Shown here: in pieces, positions 27,351 to 37,587 of the stretch
How positions within the stretch are numbered: position 1 is the stretch's first letter
Layout: the number at the start of each line of letters is the position of its first letter
Notes under the pieces: generated by a model
Told to the model about the DNA's origin: nothing
Seen by the model: the letters and a program-made list of their open reading frames with translations, nothing else
The model's database searches: none
NCBI RefSeq assembly: GCF_018449525.1
Contig: NZ_JAAVUS010000004.1
Location: 310,001-374,000, forward strand
Source of the DNA: Bradyrhizobium sp. dw_78
GTDB lineage: Bacteria > Pseudomonadota > Alphaproteobacteria > Rhizobiales > Xanthobacteraceae
Direction: 5' to 3'
DNA: 64,000 nt
Made by a program: the position numbers and the translations under genes

Positions 27351-28289
27351 CTACGATTGCTGTCCGTGGAGGCCACGAACCGCGGCCGGGGACAGGCAGT
27401 CTTCCAGGATCTCGGCCAGACTCCGGAATGTTTCGTTGCGTCCTGCCGTACGGCGCCAGACCAAGCAGATCTGCCGAAACGGCATATCTCCTTCGAACGG
27501 CAGAGCCGAAAGCGAGAGGCCATTCAGGATGCCGGCATCGAGCGCCATCTGGGGCAGAAGGGTGACGCCAAGTCCGTTCGCAACCATCTGCACAAGGGTA
27601 TAAAGGCTGGTGCCCTGGAAGGCGACGTTCCTACGCGCGCCCTCCAGCGAGCAGGCTGCCAGCGCGTGGTCACGCATGCAATGTCCTTCCTCCAGCAGAA
27701 GCAGATCCTCCGCGGCGATGTCGCCCAAGCCGACGACGCCCGCCGGTACCAGCCGATGGCCGGACGGGCACACCACCCAAAAACGATCCTGTCCGATTTC
27801 CGCGATCTCCACGCCATCGACAGGGTAAGGCAGCGCGAGGATTACCGCGTCGATTTCGCCCGTGTCGAGCTGCGCCAAAAGTCGCGCTGTCTGCTCCTCT
27901 TTGAGATAGAGCTTCAGTCTTGGAAAGGCCTCGCGCAAGCGAGGCATGACACGCGGGACTAAAAAGGGGCCGATCGTCGGAATCACCCCAAGCATCAATG
28001 GTCCGGACATGGGAGCCTGGGCCGCCCTGGCGGCATGGGTCAGATCCTCGACATGCCTGAGAACGTCGCGCGCCCGTTCGGCGATCTCTTTCCCGATGGA
28101 CGTGGGAACCACCGACCTGCGCGTGCGCTCCAGCAGGCGGACGCCGAGCAGATCTTCCAGTTCCTGGATGCCGGCGCTCAGTGTCGATTGCGTTACAAGG
28201 CAGTCCCGCGCCGCTTGGCCGAAATGGCGGCGGTCGGTGACTGCAACCAGAAAACGAAGCTGGCGGAATGTGGGAGCGGGCATCTGCAT
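27351..28289 (-). CDS. oxyR: hydrogen peroxide-inducible LysR regulator OxyR
   Basis: A 312-residue LysR protein with an N-terminal HTH (FRQLRFLVAVTDRRHFGQAARDCLVTQSTLSAGIQELEDLLG). The OxyR hallmark is two redox cysteines nine residues apart, C204 and C213, in LLEEGHCMRDHALAAC, matching the peroxide-sensing Cys pair of E. coli OxyR. It is divergent from ahpC, its standard target. Longer upstream in-frame starts exist; I use ATG 28289 because family members begin just before the HTH. A second ATG lies two codons later. Confidence 0.9.
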   Translation of the reverse strand: MQMPAPTFRQLRFLVAVTDRRHFGQAARDCLVTQSTLSAGIQELEDLLGVRLLERTRRSVVPTSIGKEIAERARDVLRHVEDLTHAARAAQAPMSGPLMLGVIPTIGPFLVPRVMPRLREAFPRLKLYLKEEQTARLLAQLDTGEIDAVILALPYPVDGVEIAEIGQDRFWVVCPSGHRLVPAGVVGLGDIAAEDLLLLEEGHCMRDHALAACSLEGARRNVAFQGTSLYTLVQMVANGLGVTLLPQMALDAGILNGLSLSALPFEGDMPFRQICLVWRRTAGRNETFRSLAEILEDCLSPAAVRGLHGQQS

Positions 28290-28298
28290 GCAGGGACA

Positions 28299-28312
28299 AT
28301 TATCGGAATAAT
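28299..28312. promoter_or_regulatory. AT-rich inverted repeat in the oxyR-ahpC intergenic region
   Basis: ATTAT-cgga-ATAAT is a perfect dyad 10 bp upstream of the oxyR start. It is in the right place for OxyR autoregulation, but it does not match the ATAG-N7-CTAT consensus well, so the assignment is tentative. Confidence 0.35.
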
Positions 28313-28452
28313 CGATCACTACAATGGATATTTTGTCCTTTAACAGATCAGCGAAGCGGTTTAGGTATGATTGTGCAATTGCGAACCGCATGTGCGGAAA
28401 AGTTGCCGCGTGACCACGGTGGTCACATTCGCAGGTGCGAAAGGAAAAATGC

Positions 28453-29016
28453 ATGTCTTTGATCGACAAGGAAATTAAGCCATTCAAGGCAACGGCTTAC
28501 CAGAACGGCAAGTTCATCGAAATCACCGAAGCAACGCTCAAGGGCAAGTGGTCGGTAGTCTTTTTCTATCCAGCCGACTTCACCTTCGTCTGCCCGACGG
28601 AACTCGAAGACCTCGCCGACAACTACACGGTATTCAAGAAACTGGGCGTTGAGATCTACAGCGTCTCCACCGACACACATTTTTCCCACAAGGCCTGGCA
28701 CGACACCTCGCCGGCGATCCAAAAGATCCAATACCCGATGGTCGGAGATCCGACCGGCACGATCTCCCGCAACTTCGAAGTCATGATCGAAGAGGTCGGT
28801 CTTGCCGACCGCGGCACGTTTGTGGTCGACCCCCACGGCAAGATCCAGATCGTCGAAATCACGGCCGGCGGCATCGGCCGCGATGCACAGGAGCTCCTTC
28901 GGAAGATCAAGGCCGCCCAGTACGTCGCGGCGCACCCGGGCGAGGTCTGCCCGGCGAAGTGGCAGGAGGGTGAACAGACTCTCGCGCCGTCGCTGGAGCT
29001 CGTCGGCAAGATCTGA
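28453..29016 (+). CDS. ahpC: alkyl hydroperoxide reductase subunit C (2-Cys peroxiredoxin)
   Basis: A 187-residue peroxiredoxin that reduces hydrogen peroxide and organic hydroperoxides in the cytosol. Peroxidatic C47 lies in [13 protein letters not shown] and resolving C166 in [10 protein letters not shown], the AhpC/Prx1 arrangement. ATG 28453 follows AAGGA. It is paired with ahpF downstream (160-bp gap containing a hairpin) and with oxyR divergently, so induction by peroxide through OxyR is expected. Confidence 0.96.
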   Translation: MSLIDKEIKPFKATAYQNGKFIEITEATLKGKWSVVFFYPADFTFVCPTELEDLADNYTVFKKLGVEIYSVSTDTHFSHKAWHDTSPAIQKIQYPMVGDPTGTISRNFEVMIEEVGLADRGTFVVDPHGKIQIVEITAGGIGRDAQELLRKIKAAQYVAAHPGEVCPAKWQEGEQTLAPSLELVGKI

Positions 29017-29046
29017 CGGGAGCGGATTTTTCCTCCAGTCCAGGAA

Positions 29047-29074
29047 TTCGGGCTGGCCGACAGGCCAGCCCGAA
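29047..29074 (+). terminator. perfect 12-bp hairpin between ahpC and ahpF
   Basis: TTCGGGCTGGCC, a 4-nt loop and GGCCAGCCCGAA. There is no T-tract, so it is more likely a partial terminator or a 3' stabiliser that keeps ahpC mRNA more abundant than ahpF. Confidence 0.6.
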
Positions 29075-29175
29075 ACGAAACAGGCGTGGTGCCCATGTGC
29101 GTCACGTTCCTTCCTGAGTCGCTCATCCGGTCGGATGACGTCAGGAGCTTTCAGAACTTTCCTTGGAGTCGCTAC

Positions 29176-30759
29176 ATGTTGGACGCATCGTTGAAGAATC
29201 AGGTCCGGGCCTACTTCGAACGGATTACGCTGCCGATCGAGCTCGTTCCCTCTCTCGATGATGGCGCGAAATCGGGCGAACTGCGAAGCCTGCTTGAGGA
29301 ACTCGCGTCGCTTTCGGACAAGATCACCCTGGCCCCCGATCAGCACGACAACCACACACCGTCGTTCGCCATCCATCGGATCGGGACGGACATCGGCGTA
29401 CGCTTCGCCGGATTACCGATGGGGCACGAATTCAACTCGCTGATTCTGGCTTTGCTGCAGGCCGGCGGTCATCCGCCAAAGGAAGCGCCCGAACTCGTCG
29501 AGACGATCAGGGGGCTCGACGGCGACTTCAATTTCGAAACGTATTTCTCCCTGTCGTGCCAGAACTGCCCTGACGTCGTGCAGGCGCTCAATGTGATGAG
29601 CGTATTGAACTCGAGGATCAAGCACGTCGCGATCGACGGGGCGCTCTTCCAGGACGAGGTCGAGAAACGCCAGATCATGGCCGTGCCCTCAGTCTTCCTC
29701 AACGGCGAACCCTTCGCGCAGGGGCGCATGAGTCTCGAGGAGATCGTGGCGAAGCTCGACACCCGCAGTGGCGAGCGCACGGCCCATAAGATCGCCGGGA
29801 AGGCCGCATTCGATGTCCTCGTCGTCGGCGGCGGCCCCGCGGGCGCCGCGGCCGCCATCTATGCCGCGCGCAAGGGAATCCGCACTGGCATCGTCGCCGA
29901 ACGTCTGGGCGGGCAAGTGCTGGATACGATGGCGATCGAGAATCTGATCTCGGTCCCGCACACCGAAGGACCGAAGCTCGCCGCGTCACTGGAGCAGCAG
30001 GTGAAATCCCATGACGTCGATATCATGGGGGCGCAGACCGCCGTGCGTCTGATTCCGGCTGCCGGACCCGGCGATCCGATGCAGGTCGAACTGGCAAACG
30101 GCGCGGTGCTGAGGTCGCGCACGGTCATCCTGTCGCCCGGCGCAAGCTGGCGTCAGTTGAACGTTCCGGGTGAGGACGAGTACCGCAACAAGGGAGTCGC
30201 CTATTGCCCGCATTGCGACGGCCCCCTATTCAAGGGCAAGCGCGTGGCTGTAGTCGGCGGCGGCAATTCCGGAGTGGAAGCTGCGATTGATCTGGCGGGC
30301 ATCGTTGCGCATGTCACCCTGATCGAATTTGATGCCAACCTGCGCGCCGATGCCGTGCTGCAGAGCAAGCTCTATTCGCTGCACAACGTGACCGTCATCA
30401 CCTCGACCCGGACATCGGAAATTCACGGCGACGGCCAGAAGGTCACGGGCCTATCTTATGTCAGGCGCAACAGTGACCAGTCGCATCGTCTGGATCTCGA
30501 CGGCGTGTTCGTTCAGATCGGTCTCGTGCCCAACACCGACTGGCTGAAAGGCACTGTTGCAATGAACCCACGCGGCGAGATCGAAATCGATATGCGGGGC
30601 CTGACCACGGTATCCGGCGTGTTCGCCGCCGGTGATGCCACGACCGTACCCTACAAGCAGATCATCGTGGCCATGGGAGAAGGTGCCAAGGCCTCGCTCT
30701 CGGCGTTTGATTATCTGATCCGACACACCTCCACGGAGGTGCTTCAGGCCGCGCAATGA
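29176..30759 (+). CDS. ahpF: alkyl hydroperoxide reductase subunit F
   Basis: A 527-residue FAD/NADH disulfide reductase that recycles AhpC. The N-terminal tandem thioredoxin-like domain carries SCQNC (C128, C131). The FAD site [17 protein letters not shown] comes next, then the second redox pair in [11 protein letters not shown] and the NAD-binding [12 protein letters not shown], ending in [28 protein letters not shown]. All redox pairs are present. ATG 29176 has GGAG seven bases upstream; an upstream in-frame ATG at 29086 is not supported by the family alignment. Confidence 0.95.
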   Translation: MLDASLKNQVRAYFERITLPIELVPSLDDGAKSGELRSLLEELASLSDKITLAPDQHDNHTPSFAIHRIGTDIGVRFAGLPMGHEFNSLILALLQAGGHPPKEAPELVETIRGLDGDFNFETYFSLSCQNCPDVVQALNVMSVLNSRIKHVAIDGALFQDEVEKRQIMAVPSVFLNGEPFAQGRMSLEEIVAKLDTRSGERTAHKIAGKAAFDVLVVGGGPAGAAAAIYAARKGIRTGIVAERLGGQVLDTMAIENLISVPHTEGPKLAASLEQQVKSHDVDIMGAQTAVRLIPAAGPGDPMQVELANGAVLRSRTVILSPGASWRQLNVPGEDEYRNKGVAYCPHCDGPLFKGKRVAVVGGGNSGVEAAIDLAGIVAHVTLIEFDANLRADAVLQSKLYSLHNVTVITSTRTSEIHGDGQKVTGLSYVRRNSDQSHRLDLDGVFVQIGLVPNTDWLKGTVAMNPRGEIEIDMRGLTTVSGVFAAGDATTVPYKQIIVAMGEGAKASLSAFDYLIRHTSTEVLQAAQ

Positions 30760-30939
30760 GGGTTTGCCGCCATGCCAGCGGCGTCGACACGGAACTCGGC
30801 GCGGAAAAGCAGAGGCGGTATCCGGCGACGGCGGAGACCCCGTCATCGCTCGGATGATCCATCGGCTCGATTCCCATGATGTGCCTGGTCCAAAATATCC
30901 GTCGGGTCGCGTCCTGGTACGTCTCCAGCAACGAACGCT

Positions 30940-31176
30940 AAAGCGCGTGCCGAGGTCGCCGCTCATGCCGACTTCACCGAGAGCCAGATGATGCCGATGT
31001 TCGGATGGATCGATCCGAAGATGCCGTTGCTCTATATCGCGCAAACCAACCGTAAGAAGCTCGGCTTTAGCGGCATGGACAAGGTTGTCGCGTTCGACCA
31101 GAGCGTGTCAGTCGATGATTTCGTCGCCAACGAGGCAGCAGCGGTTGCCACCTTGAATAACATTCAAAAAAGCTAG
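30940..31176 (+). pseudogene. C-terminal remnant of a tyrosine integrase
   Basis: The open frame reads ARAEVAAHADFTESQMMPMF, then GWIDPKMPLLYIAQTNRKKL, then GFSGMDKVVAFDQS. This is the typical C-terminus of rhizobial phage/island integrases (EAQMMAMFGW...Y...ANRKKL), with the catalytic tyrosine probably the Y of LLYIAQ. The core and N-terminus, including the catalytic Arg/His box, are gone. It points toward and stops 19 bp before the tRNA-Leu gene, the standard place for an island integrase. The preceding 180 bp hold no recognisable gene. Confidence 0.7.
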
Positions 31177-31195
31177 CGATTTCAAGATTAAACGG

Positions 31196-31280
31196 TGGTG
31201 CGCTCGGAGGGACTCGAACCCCCACGATTTTACTCACTGCCACCTCAAGGCAGCGCGTCTACCAATTCCGCCACGAGCGC
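31196..31280 (-). tRNA. tRNA-Leu (anticodon GAG)
   Basis: The minus strand folds as an 85-nt class II tRNA: acceptor GCGCTCG/CGAGCGC, anticodon arm CTGCC-TTGAGGT-GGCAG with anticodon GAG, a long variable arm, T-loop GGTTCGAGTCC and an encoded CCA. Its 3' 16 bases are repeated at 24642, marking it as an integration target. Confidence 0.95.
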
Positions 31281-31415
31281 TTTATGGGATCGGCGAGAGA
31301 TCATGCCGACCGGATTGACGGCGCGATGTAACAAATCAGCAATGGGTCGACAAGGCCTGCCGGTGGATGGTTTGGCTTCATCGCCCTGCCCTCAAAAGTC
31401 CCGCAAGCGCGGGGC

Positions 31416-31721
31416 TTAGCGGACGCCGGGTGATTTCGGCAGCATCTGCTTGACTTCGACCGCGATACGGTTGCGATCGACGAGCACCACGCCGCTGGCG
31501 ATCGGCAGGTTGTTGGCGAGGATCTTGACCTCGTCCGCCTCGGTGGCATCCAATTCGATGATGGCACCGCGGCTCAGACGCATTACCTGATGGATGGGCA
31601 TGGTCGTTGTCCCGAGGACGACCATGAGATCGACGGTGACTTTATCAATCGTTGCCACTGGAACCCGAACTGACGAATGCGGAATTGCACGGTTCCAGAT
31701 CACCACGTTATGGTTAGCCAA
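31416..31721 (-). CDS. FliN/SpoA-family protein (flagellar motor switch FliN-like)
   Basis: A single SpoA surface-presentation domain: [53 protein letters not shown], then [17 protein letters not shown]. This is the C-terminal domain of FliN, a C-ring component of the flagellar motor. No other flagellar gene is near. The full frame starts with TTG 31721, which would share one base with the divergent lipB start; a GTG at 31658, just before TIDKVTVDL, would give an 80-residue protein and is at least as likely. Confidence 0.75.
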   Translation of the reverse strand: MANHNVVIWNRAIPHSSVRVPVATIDKVTVDLMVVLGTTTMPIHQVMRLSRGAIIELDATEADEVKILANNLPIASGVVLVDRNRIAVEVKQMLPKSPGVR

Positions 31722-32449
31722 TGGTTAATGACCGCGAAAACCTCGATTTGACGAATTTTTCCCAGTTTTCGGCCGATAGCACGGTCGAATGGCGGATATC
31801 CGACGCGCTGGTGCCCTATCCTGAAGCGGTCGCGCTGATGGAATCACGGGTCGCGGCCATCGCAGCCGGCGAGGCCCCCGAACTGGTCTGGCTGCTGGAA
31901 CATCCCCCGCTCTATACGTCCGGCACCAGCGGCAAAACGGACGACCTGCTCGAGGACCGTTTCCCGTTATTCGCAACCGGGCGTGGCGGCCAGCTCACCT
32001 ACCACGGACCTGGCCAGCGGGTGGCCTATGTCATGCTCGACCTGAAACGGCGCCGCCCGGACGTGCGGGCCTATGTGGCGAGCCTGGAGGCCTGGATCAT
32101 CGGCACGCTGGCGGCGTTCAACGTACGCGGCGAGCGGCGCGAGGATCGCGTCGGGGTCTGGGTGAAGCGCCCCGACAAGGGGGCGGGCTTCGAGGACAAG
32201 ATCGGGGCGATCGGTGTGCGGTTGCGGCGCTGGGTCACGTTCCACGGCATCTCCCTCAATGTCGAGCCGGACCTTTCGCATTTCAAAGCGATTGTGCCCT
32301 GCGGCGTGGTGGACCCGCGCTACGGCGTCACCAGCCTCGCCGACCTCGGCCATCCCGCCTCCCTGGCCGATGTCGATATCGCGCTCCGGCAGGCCTTCGC
32401 CGAGGTGTTCGGCCCGACCAGGGCCAGCCTGCCGGAAACGATGACCTAG
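31721..32449 (+). CDS. lipB: lipoyl(octanoyl) transferase
   Basis: Transfers octanoate from acyl carrier protein to lipoyl domains, the first step of lipoate assembly. The 242 residues contain [14 protein letters not shown], the substrate-binding [17 protein letters not shown]160 in KIGAIGVR and catalytic C194 in [15 protein letters not shown]. An ATG at 31721 is used; the first ~20 residues are not conserved in the family and a later start is possible. It stands alone, divergent from the FliN-like gene. Confidence 0.94.
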   Translation: MVNDRENLDLTNFSQFSADSTVEWRISDALVPYPEAVALMESRVAAIAAGEAPELVWLLEHPPLYTSGTSGKTDDLLEDRFPLFATGRGGQLTYHGPGQRVAYVMLDLKRRRPDVRAYVASLEAWIIGTLAAFNVRGERREDRVGVWVKRPDKGAGFEDKIGAIGVRLRRWVTFHGISLNVEPDLSHFKAIVPCGVVDPRYGVTSLADLGHPASLADVDIALRQAFAEVFGPTRASLPETMT

Positions 32450-32560
32450 TCACGCCGCACGGTCCGACCGGCCCATCCAGGATGATACGGCACAAAAGTT
32501 CCATACCTACCGGAACAAATTCGGCCACCGCGCGTTTGGGTACGTTGAGGCGGGGTCCTG

Positions 32561-34081
32561 ATGGCTCAAAAAGACAGGCAACAGAAGGATTTACAGGAAA
32601 GCGAACGCAGCTTCCGCCTTCTCGTCGAAAACGTCGCCGATTACGCTCTCTACATGCTGGATTCCACCGGCATCGTGACCAGCTGGAATATCGGGGGCCA
32701 ACGGATCAAGGGCTATGCTGCCGATGAGATCATCGGGCAGCACTTTTCCCGATTTTACACCGAGGGCGACCGCGCCAGCGGCAAGCCTGCTCGCGCGCTC
32801 AGAATCGCGGCGGAACAGGGCCGCTACGAAGAGGAGAGCTGGCGGGTCCGCAAGGACGGCAGCTTCTTCTGGGCCAGCGTCGTCATCGACGCGATCCGCG
32901 AGGACGGCAGGGTGGTCGGCTTTGCCAAGATCACCCGCGACATCACCGAGCGGCGCGAAACCCAGCTCCGGCTCGAGCAAATACAAAAACAGCTCTCGGA
33001 AGCGCAGAAGCTCGATGCGCTCGGCCAGCTTACCGGCGGCGTGGCCCACGACTTCAACAACCTGCTGATGATCATCAGCGGCAGCCTCCATACCTTGAAA
33101 AAGGGCATGGCCGACGATGCCAGACTTCAGCGCGCGGTATCCGCGATCGAGGCGGCGGCAAAGCGCGGCGCGGCCCTGACTAGCCAGCTCCTGACATTCG
33201 CGCGGCGGCAAAGCGTCAATCCGCAGCCCGTCGATCTCGCCGAGCGAATCGAATCCGTGCGCGAGGTTCTGGGTACCGGCGTCAGCGGCGCGGTCACGCT
33301 GGCGTTCGACATTGATCGCGACGTCTGGCCGGTCACCATCGACATCTCCGAATTCGAGACCGCGTTGGTCAACCTCGTCATCAACGCCCGCGACGCCATG
33401 CCGAACGGCGGAACGATCACCGTCCGCGCGCACAACCATGCGCCCGCCGATCAACCGGATTCCGGCGATTACGTCGTCATCAGCGTCGAGGACACCGGCG
33501 TCGGCATTCCCCCGGACGTGATGAGCAGGATATTCGACCCTTTTTTCACGACCAAACCTGTCGGCAAGGGTACCGGCCTCGGCCTGTCGCAGGTTCACGG
33601 TTTCACGCACCAGGCCGGCGGTACGGTCCGGGTCGAAAGCGAACTCGGCAAGGGCACCAGGATCATGATCCTGCTGCCGCGCGCCAAAAGCAAACCGCAG
33701 GCTCCGCGCCATCGCTCCACGGATACCAGGGGAAGCGGAACGGTGCTGCTGGTGGAAGACAATCCGGATGTCGCCTCGGTCAGCACGAGCCTGCTTGAAC
33801 AGCTCGGCTACACCGTCCGCAAAGTATCCGACGCGGAGACGGCGTTGCGCGAAATCGAACGCAGCGCCGTCGATCTGGTTTTTTCCGACATCGTCATGCC
33901 CGGAAAGATGGACGGTCTCGGCCTCGCGCATCGCCTAAGAGAACTCCGCCCCAACCTGCCCGTCCTGCTGGCGACCGGCTATAGCGACGCGGCGGTGAAC
34001 GCGCGCGGCGATTTCCCTATCCTGCGCAAGCCCTATGAAATCCACCAATTGAGCCAGGCGATCGCGAAGCTGCCGCGGTAA
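32561..34081 (+). CDS. soluble PAS hybrid sensor histidine kinase
   Basis: A 506-residue cytosolic kinase. A PAS domain (about 15-130; [55 protein letters not shown]) is followed by a HWE/HisKA-like phosphoacceptor with H163 in GGVAHDFNN. The ATPase has N-box [25 protein letters not shown] and [14 protein letters not shown]-terminal receiver domain begins [10 protein letters not shown], with its phospho-Asp in VFSDIVMPG. No membrane segment. The ligand and output partner are unknown. ATG 32561 follows GAGGCGGGG. Confidence 0.92.
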   Translation: MAQKDRQQKDLQESERSFRLLVENVADYALYMLDSTGIVTSWNIGGQRIKGYAADEIIGQHFSRFYTEGDRASGKPARALRIAAEQGRYEEESWRVRKDGSFFWASVVIDAIREDGRVVGFAKITRDITERRETQLRLEQIQKQLSEAQKLDALGQLTGGVAHDFNNLLMIISGSLHTLKKGMADDARLQRAVSAIEAAAKRGAALTSQLLTFARRQSVNPQPVDLAERIESVREVLGTGVSGAVTLAFDIDRDVWPVTIDISEFETALVNLVINARDAMPNGGTITVRAHNHAPADQPDSGDYVVISVEDTGVGIPPDVMSRIFDPFFTTKPVGKGTGLGLSQVHGFTHQAGGTVRVESELGKGTRIMILLPRAKSKPQAPRHRSTDTRGSGTVLLVEDNPDVASVSTSLLEQLGYTVRKVSDAETALREIERSAVDLVFSDIVMPGKMDGLGLAHRLRELRPNLPVLLATGYSDAAVNARGDFPILRKPYEIHQLSQAIAKLPR

Positions 34082-34166
34082 TGCGATCACGTTTCAAGCG
34101 AAGTGCGAACCGCGCGAGTGCTTCGCGTCTACCGCGAGGGAAGACCGATTCCCGCTCTATCATGCT

Positions 34167-34469
34167 CTACACAGTCGGCAGCACCGAAAACCCCTCGCCT
34201 GCGTGCCGCAGATTCAAGCTGTCTGGACCGGCCGGCTCATCGGTCACATCATCGACGCGCGCCGAGGATGGTCCTCGCCGGCACAGCGCAACCATCTCCG
34301 ACACGATATCCGCCGGCCCGTAAAACAACGCCTCCACGCCGCCGTCGCGGCGGTTGCGCACCCAGCCTTCGAGACCGCGCCTCATCATCGCCTCGCGCTC
34401 GACCCAGGCCCGGTAGCCGACGCCCTGCACCCGGCCGCAGATCATCACCCGGCGGATCGCGGCGCTCAT
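34167..34469 (-). CDS. acyP: acylphosphatase
   Basis: A 100-residue enzyme hydrolysing acyl phosphates. The signature [12 protein letters not shown] contains the phosphate-binding R20, and [17 protein letters not shown] contains catalytic N39. Start 8 bp after the end of the oxaloacetate decarboxylase gene, so the two form a likely operon. Confidence 0.93.
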   Translation of the reverse strand: MSAAIRRVMICGRVQGVGYRAWVEREAMMRRGLEGWVRNRRDGGVEALFYGPADIVSEMVALCRRGPSSARVDDVTDEPAGPDSLNLRHAGEGFSVLPTV

Positions 34470-34476
34470 CCGGCGC

Positions 34477-35343
34477 CTATCGCTTCAAGCCGAGGAATTC
34501 AGTGATGCGCGCCTTCACATCCGCCTCGCGCGTCAGCCGGCCCGTCAATTCCGGCGATGCGAGGCCCTTCAGGCTTTTCGATGAATGGCCTTCGCGCAGC
34601 GCCTTGAGCGTCTCGTAAACGGCCTGCGTTGCGGCCGCGAACGGCGCGTGACTCTGTAACGCGATGCGCACCCGCTGGCCCGCGAGATCATCGAGCAAGT
34701 TCATCTCCTCGGGCGCGCCGCCGAGCACGATCGGCAGCCGTGTCGCCGCAGCGATGGCCTCCAGTTCCGCGCGGCTTTTGATGCCGGTGAAGAACAGCGC
34801 ATCGACGCCGGCGGCTTCGTAGGCCCTGGCACGGTCGATCGCGTCGTCGAGCGAGGTGATCGATGCGGCGCCGGTGCGTCCGACGATCACCAGCGAAGGT
34901 TCGCTGCGCCCGTCGAGCGCCGCTTTCATCTTGCCGACGCCCTCCTCGATCGAGATCAGTTGCGCCTTCGCCGCGCCGAAGACCTGCGGCAGCAGGGTGT
35001 CTTCGATGGTGAGGCCGGCGGCGCCGGCCGCTTCCAGTTCCTGCACGGTGCGGCGCACATTCAACGCATTGCCGTAGCCGTGGTCGGCATCGACCAGCAC
35101 CGGCAGCGACGCCGCGCGCGACATTCGCCGCATCTGTTCGGCCAGTTCGGTCAGCGTGATGAGGGCGATATCGGGATCGCCGAGCACCGCAAGCGACGCC
35201 ACCGATCCGCCGAACATGCCGACCTCGAAACCGATATCCTGGGCAATGCGGACCGAGGTCGCATCATAGACCGATCCGGGATGAACGCAGGACGATCCCG
35301 ACAGGATCGCGCGTAATTTCTCTCGACGTTGACCGAAGGCCAT
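34477..35343 (-). CDS. oxaloacetate decarboxylase, isocitrate lyase/PEP mutase superfamily
   Basis: A 288-residue TIM-barrel enzyme that should decarboxylate oxaloacetate to pyruvate. The length and wording ([76 protein letters not shown]) match the oxaloacetate decarboxylase group described for Bradyrhizobium and relatives. Metal-binding acidic residues lie in DADHGYGN and IEDT. It lacks the KKCGH motif of isocitrate lyases. Acylphosphatase follows by a few bases. Confidence 0.88.
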   Translation of the reverse strand: MAFGQRREKLRAILSGSSCVHPGSVYDATSVRIAQDIGFEVGMFGGSVASLAVLGDPDIALITLTELAEQMRRMSRAASLPVLVDADHGYGNALNVRRTVQELEAAGAAGLTIEDTLLPQVFGAAKAQLISIEEGVGKMKAALDGRSEPSLVIVGRTGAASITSLDDAIDRARAYEAAGVDALFFTGIKSRAELEAIAAATRLPIVLGGAPEEMNLLDDLAGQRVRIALQSHAPFAAATQAVYETLKALREGHSSKSLKGLASPELTGRLTREADVKARITEFLGLKR

Positions 35344-35357
35344 GGCTTTCCTCCACC

Positions 35358-35477
35358 GTCATTGCAAGCCAACGGGTCGCGCGAATGCGCACCCGATGAT
35401 AGGCTCCGCGAAGCAATCCAGAGATGCGACCGCGGCAATAGCCTGGACTGCTTCGTCGCTTCGCTCCTCGCAATGAC
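35358..35477. repeat. palindromic intergenic repeat (GTCATTGC family)
   Basis: GTCATTGC at 35358 and GCAATGAC ending at 35477 bracket a ~120-bp element with internal complementary segments (GAAGCAATCCAGAG and CTGGACTGCTTCGTCGC). It is a well-known non-coding repeat type of Bradyrhizobium and may act as a transcript-end structure for pccA. Confidence 0.75.
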
Positions 35478-35489
35478 AAATTGTTTTTC

Positions 35490-37505
35490 TTAAGCGAACT
35501 CGAGAATCAGCGCGTCCACCGCCAGCGTCGCGCCGGCGGCCGCATGGATTTTCTTGACCGTGCCGTCGCGTTCGGCGCGCAGCACGTTCTGCATCTTCAT
35601 GGCTTCGATCACGGCCAGCGTCTCGCCGGCCTTGACCTCCTGCCCTTCCGCCACCGCGATCGAGATCACGAGCCCCGGCATCGGGCACAGCAATTTCTTA
35701 CCGGTATCGGCCGCGGTCACGACCGGCATGATGCGCGCCGAGGCCGCCTCGGTCTCGGTGAAAACATGGACCGGGACTTCAAATCCCTGATACCCCAGGC
35801 GAACGCCGTTGTTGATCGGACGCACCTGCATGGCCACCAATTGCCCGTCGATGGCGCCCTGCCAGACCGGTTCACCCGGCTTCCACGGCGAGACCAGGCG
35901 ATGCGCAGGGCCGGCTGTGCCGTCGGCGCCGATAAAACGCACCGCGATCCCGTCGGCTTCGCGCGCGACATCCAGTGCGATCTCGTTGCGCTCCAACCAG
36001 ACCGCCCGGCGGCGCTCGCGCTGCACCAGCCGGCCGTCCATCTGGCCGGAAATCTGGCGCTTGCGTTCGCCCAGCACATGATCGATCGCGGCACCGACCG
36101 CGGCGAGCCTTCGCGCGACCTCGCCCTCCGGCGTCCGCGCGATGAATCCGCCGGGAAATTCCTCGGCGATGAAGCCGGTCGACAGATTGCCTTCGCGCCA
36201 GCGCGGATGGTGCATCAGCGCCGACAGGAACGGGATGTTGTGGCGGATGCCGTCGACATAAAACGCATCGAGCGCGTGCGACTGCGCCTCGATGGCGGCG
36301 GCGCGCGATGGCGCATGGGTCACGAGCTTGGCGATCATCGGATCGTAATAGATCGAGATCTCGCCGCCTTCCTGCACGCCGGTATCGTTGCGGATGGTGA
36401 CGCCATCGGCATAGCCTTCCGCCGGCGGACGATACTTCACCAACCGCCCGATCGAGGGCAGGAAATTGCGGAACGGATCCTCCGCATAGACCCGCGACTC
36501 CACCGCCCATCCGGTCAAGGTGACGTCCTTCTGTGCGAGCGCAAGCTTCTCGCCCGCGGCGACACGGATCATCTGCTCGACCAGATCGATGCCGGTGACC
36601 AGTTCGGTCACGGGATGCTCGACCTGCAACCGCGTGTTCATTTCGAGGAAATAGAAGCTCTTGTCCTGGCCGGCGACGAATTCGACCGTGCCGGCGGAAT
36701 CGTATTTGACCGCTTTCGCCAGCGCGACCGCCTGTTCGCCCATCTTGCGGCGGGTGGTCTCGTCGAGCAGCGGCGACGGCGCCTCCTCGATCACTTTCTG
36801 GTTGCGGCGCTGGATCGAGCATTCGCGCTCGCCGAGATAGATCACGTTGCCATGCTTGTCCCCCAGCACCTGGATTTCGATGTGGCGGGGCTCGACGATG
36901 AATTTCTCGATGAAGACACGATCGTCACCGAAGGAGGATTTGGCTTCGGCCTTGGCGAGGGTGAAACCTTCGGCGACTTCCGATGTCGAATGCGCGATCC
37001 GCATGCCCTTGCCGCCGCCACCGGCGGAAGCCTTGATCATCACGGGATAGCCGATCTCGTCGGCGATCCTTACCGCATGCTTTTCGTCCTCGATGACGCC
37101 GAGATGGCCGGGAACGGTCGAGACCTTGGCCTTTGCGGCGGCCTTCTTGGATTCGATCTTGTCGCCCATCGCGGCGATCGCGCCGGCGTTGGGGCCGATG
37201 AAGACGATGCCGGCCTGGCTCAGGGCTCGCGGAAACGCCTCGCGCTCGGACAAGAATCCATAACCGGGATGCACGGCTTCCGCGCCGGTCTTGCGGCAGG
37301 CCTCGACGATCCTGTCGATCAGCAGGTAGCTTTCGGCGGCGGGCGGCGGCCCGATCAGCACGGCTTCGTCGGCCATCTCGACATGGAGCGCGTCGCGGTC
37401 GGCCTCGGAGTAGACGGCTACGGTTTCAATTCCCATGCGGCGGGCAGTCTTGATGACCCGGCAGGCAATCTCGCCGCGATTCGCGATCAGAATTCGTTTG
37501 AACAT
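35490..37505 (-). CDS. pccA: propionyl-CoA carboxylase alpha (biotin-containing) subunit
   Basis: A 671-residue biotin-dependent carboxylase subunit. Biotin carboxylase covers 1-450: FKRILIANRGEIACRVIKTAR, ATP-grasp loop KASAGGGGKGMR, HIEIQVLGDKHGNVIYLGERECS, FLEMNTRLQVEHPVTE. A BT-type linker domain (about 460-590) follows, then a biotinyl domain with acceptor K637 in EAMKM. The BT domain and the length point to the propionyl-CoA enzyme rather than methylcrotonyl- or acetyl-CoA carboxylase. The enzyme makes methylmalonyl-CoA; the beta subunit is not in the window. ATG 37505 is the family start. Confidence 0.9.
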   Translation of the reverse strand: MFKRILIANRGEIACRVIKTARRMGIETVAVYSEADRDALHVEMADEAVLIGPPPAAESYLLIDRIVEACRKTGAEAVHPGYGFLSEREAFPRALSQAGIVFIGPNAGAIAAMGDKIESKKAAAKAKVSTVPGHLGVIEDEKHAVRIADEIGYPVMIKASAGGGGKGMRIAHSTSEVAEGFTLAKAEAKSSFGDDRVFIEKFIVEPRHIEIQVLGDKHGNVIYLGERECSIQRRNQKVIEEAPSPLLDETTRRKMGEQAVALAKAVKYDSAGTVEFVAGQDKSFYFLEMNTRLQVEHPVTELVTGIDLVEQMIRVAAGEKLALAQKDVTLTGWAVESRVYAEDPFRNFLPSIGRLVKYRPPAEGYADGVTIRNDTGVQEGGEISIYYDPMIAKLVTHAPSRAAAIEAQSHALDAFYVDGIRHNIPFLSALMHHPRWREGNLSTGFIAEEFPGGFIARTPEGEVARRLAAVGAAIDHVLGERKRQISGQMDGRLVQRERRRAVWLERNEIALDVAREADGIAVRFIGADGTAGPAHRLVSPWKPGEPVWQGAIDGQLVAMQVRPINNGVRLGYQGFEVPVHVFTETEAASARIMPVVTAADTGKKLLCPMPGLVISIAVAEGQEVKAGETLAVIEAMKMQNVLRAERDGTVKKIHAAAGATLAVDALILEFA

Positions 37506-37569
37506 GCTCTTTTTTACTTGCGAGCCTATGGGGCAGGATCCTCCCTTCCAATCTGGCATGGGCGGACGG

Positions 37570-37587
37570 ACGTAACAATTCCGTCGT
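37570..37587 (+). promoter_or_regulatory. degenerate PHO-box-like element
   Basis: ACGTAAC-AATT-CCGTCGT matches the PHO box at 38250 (CTGTAAC-AATT-CTGTCGT) with three changes. Similarity continues for about 20 bp downstream (GCAAAAC...AAGGC), so it looks like a duplicated promoter segment. It lies between pccA and the cNMP-binding gene. Confidence 0.4.
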
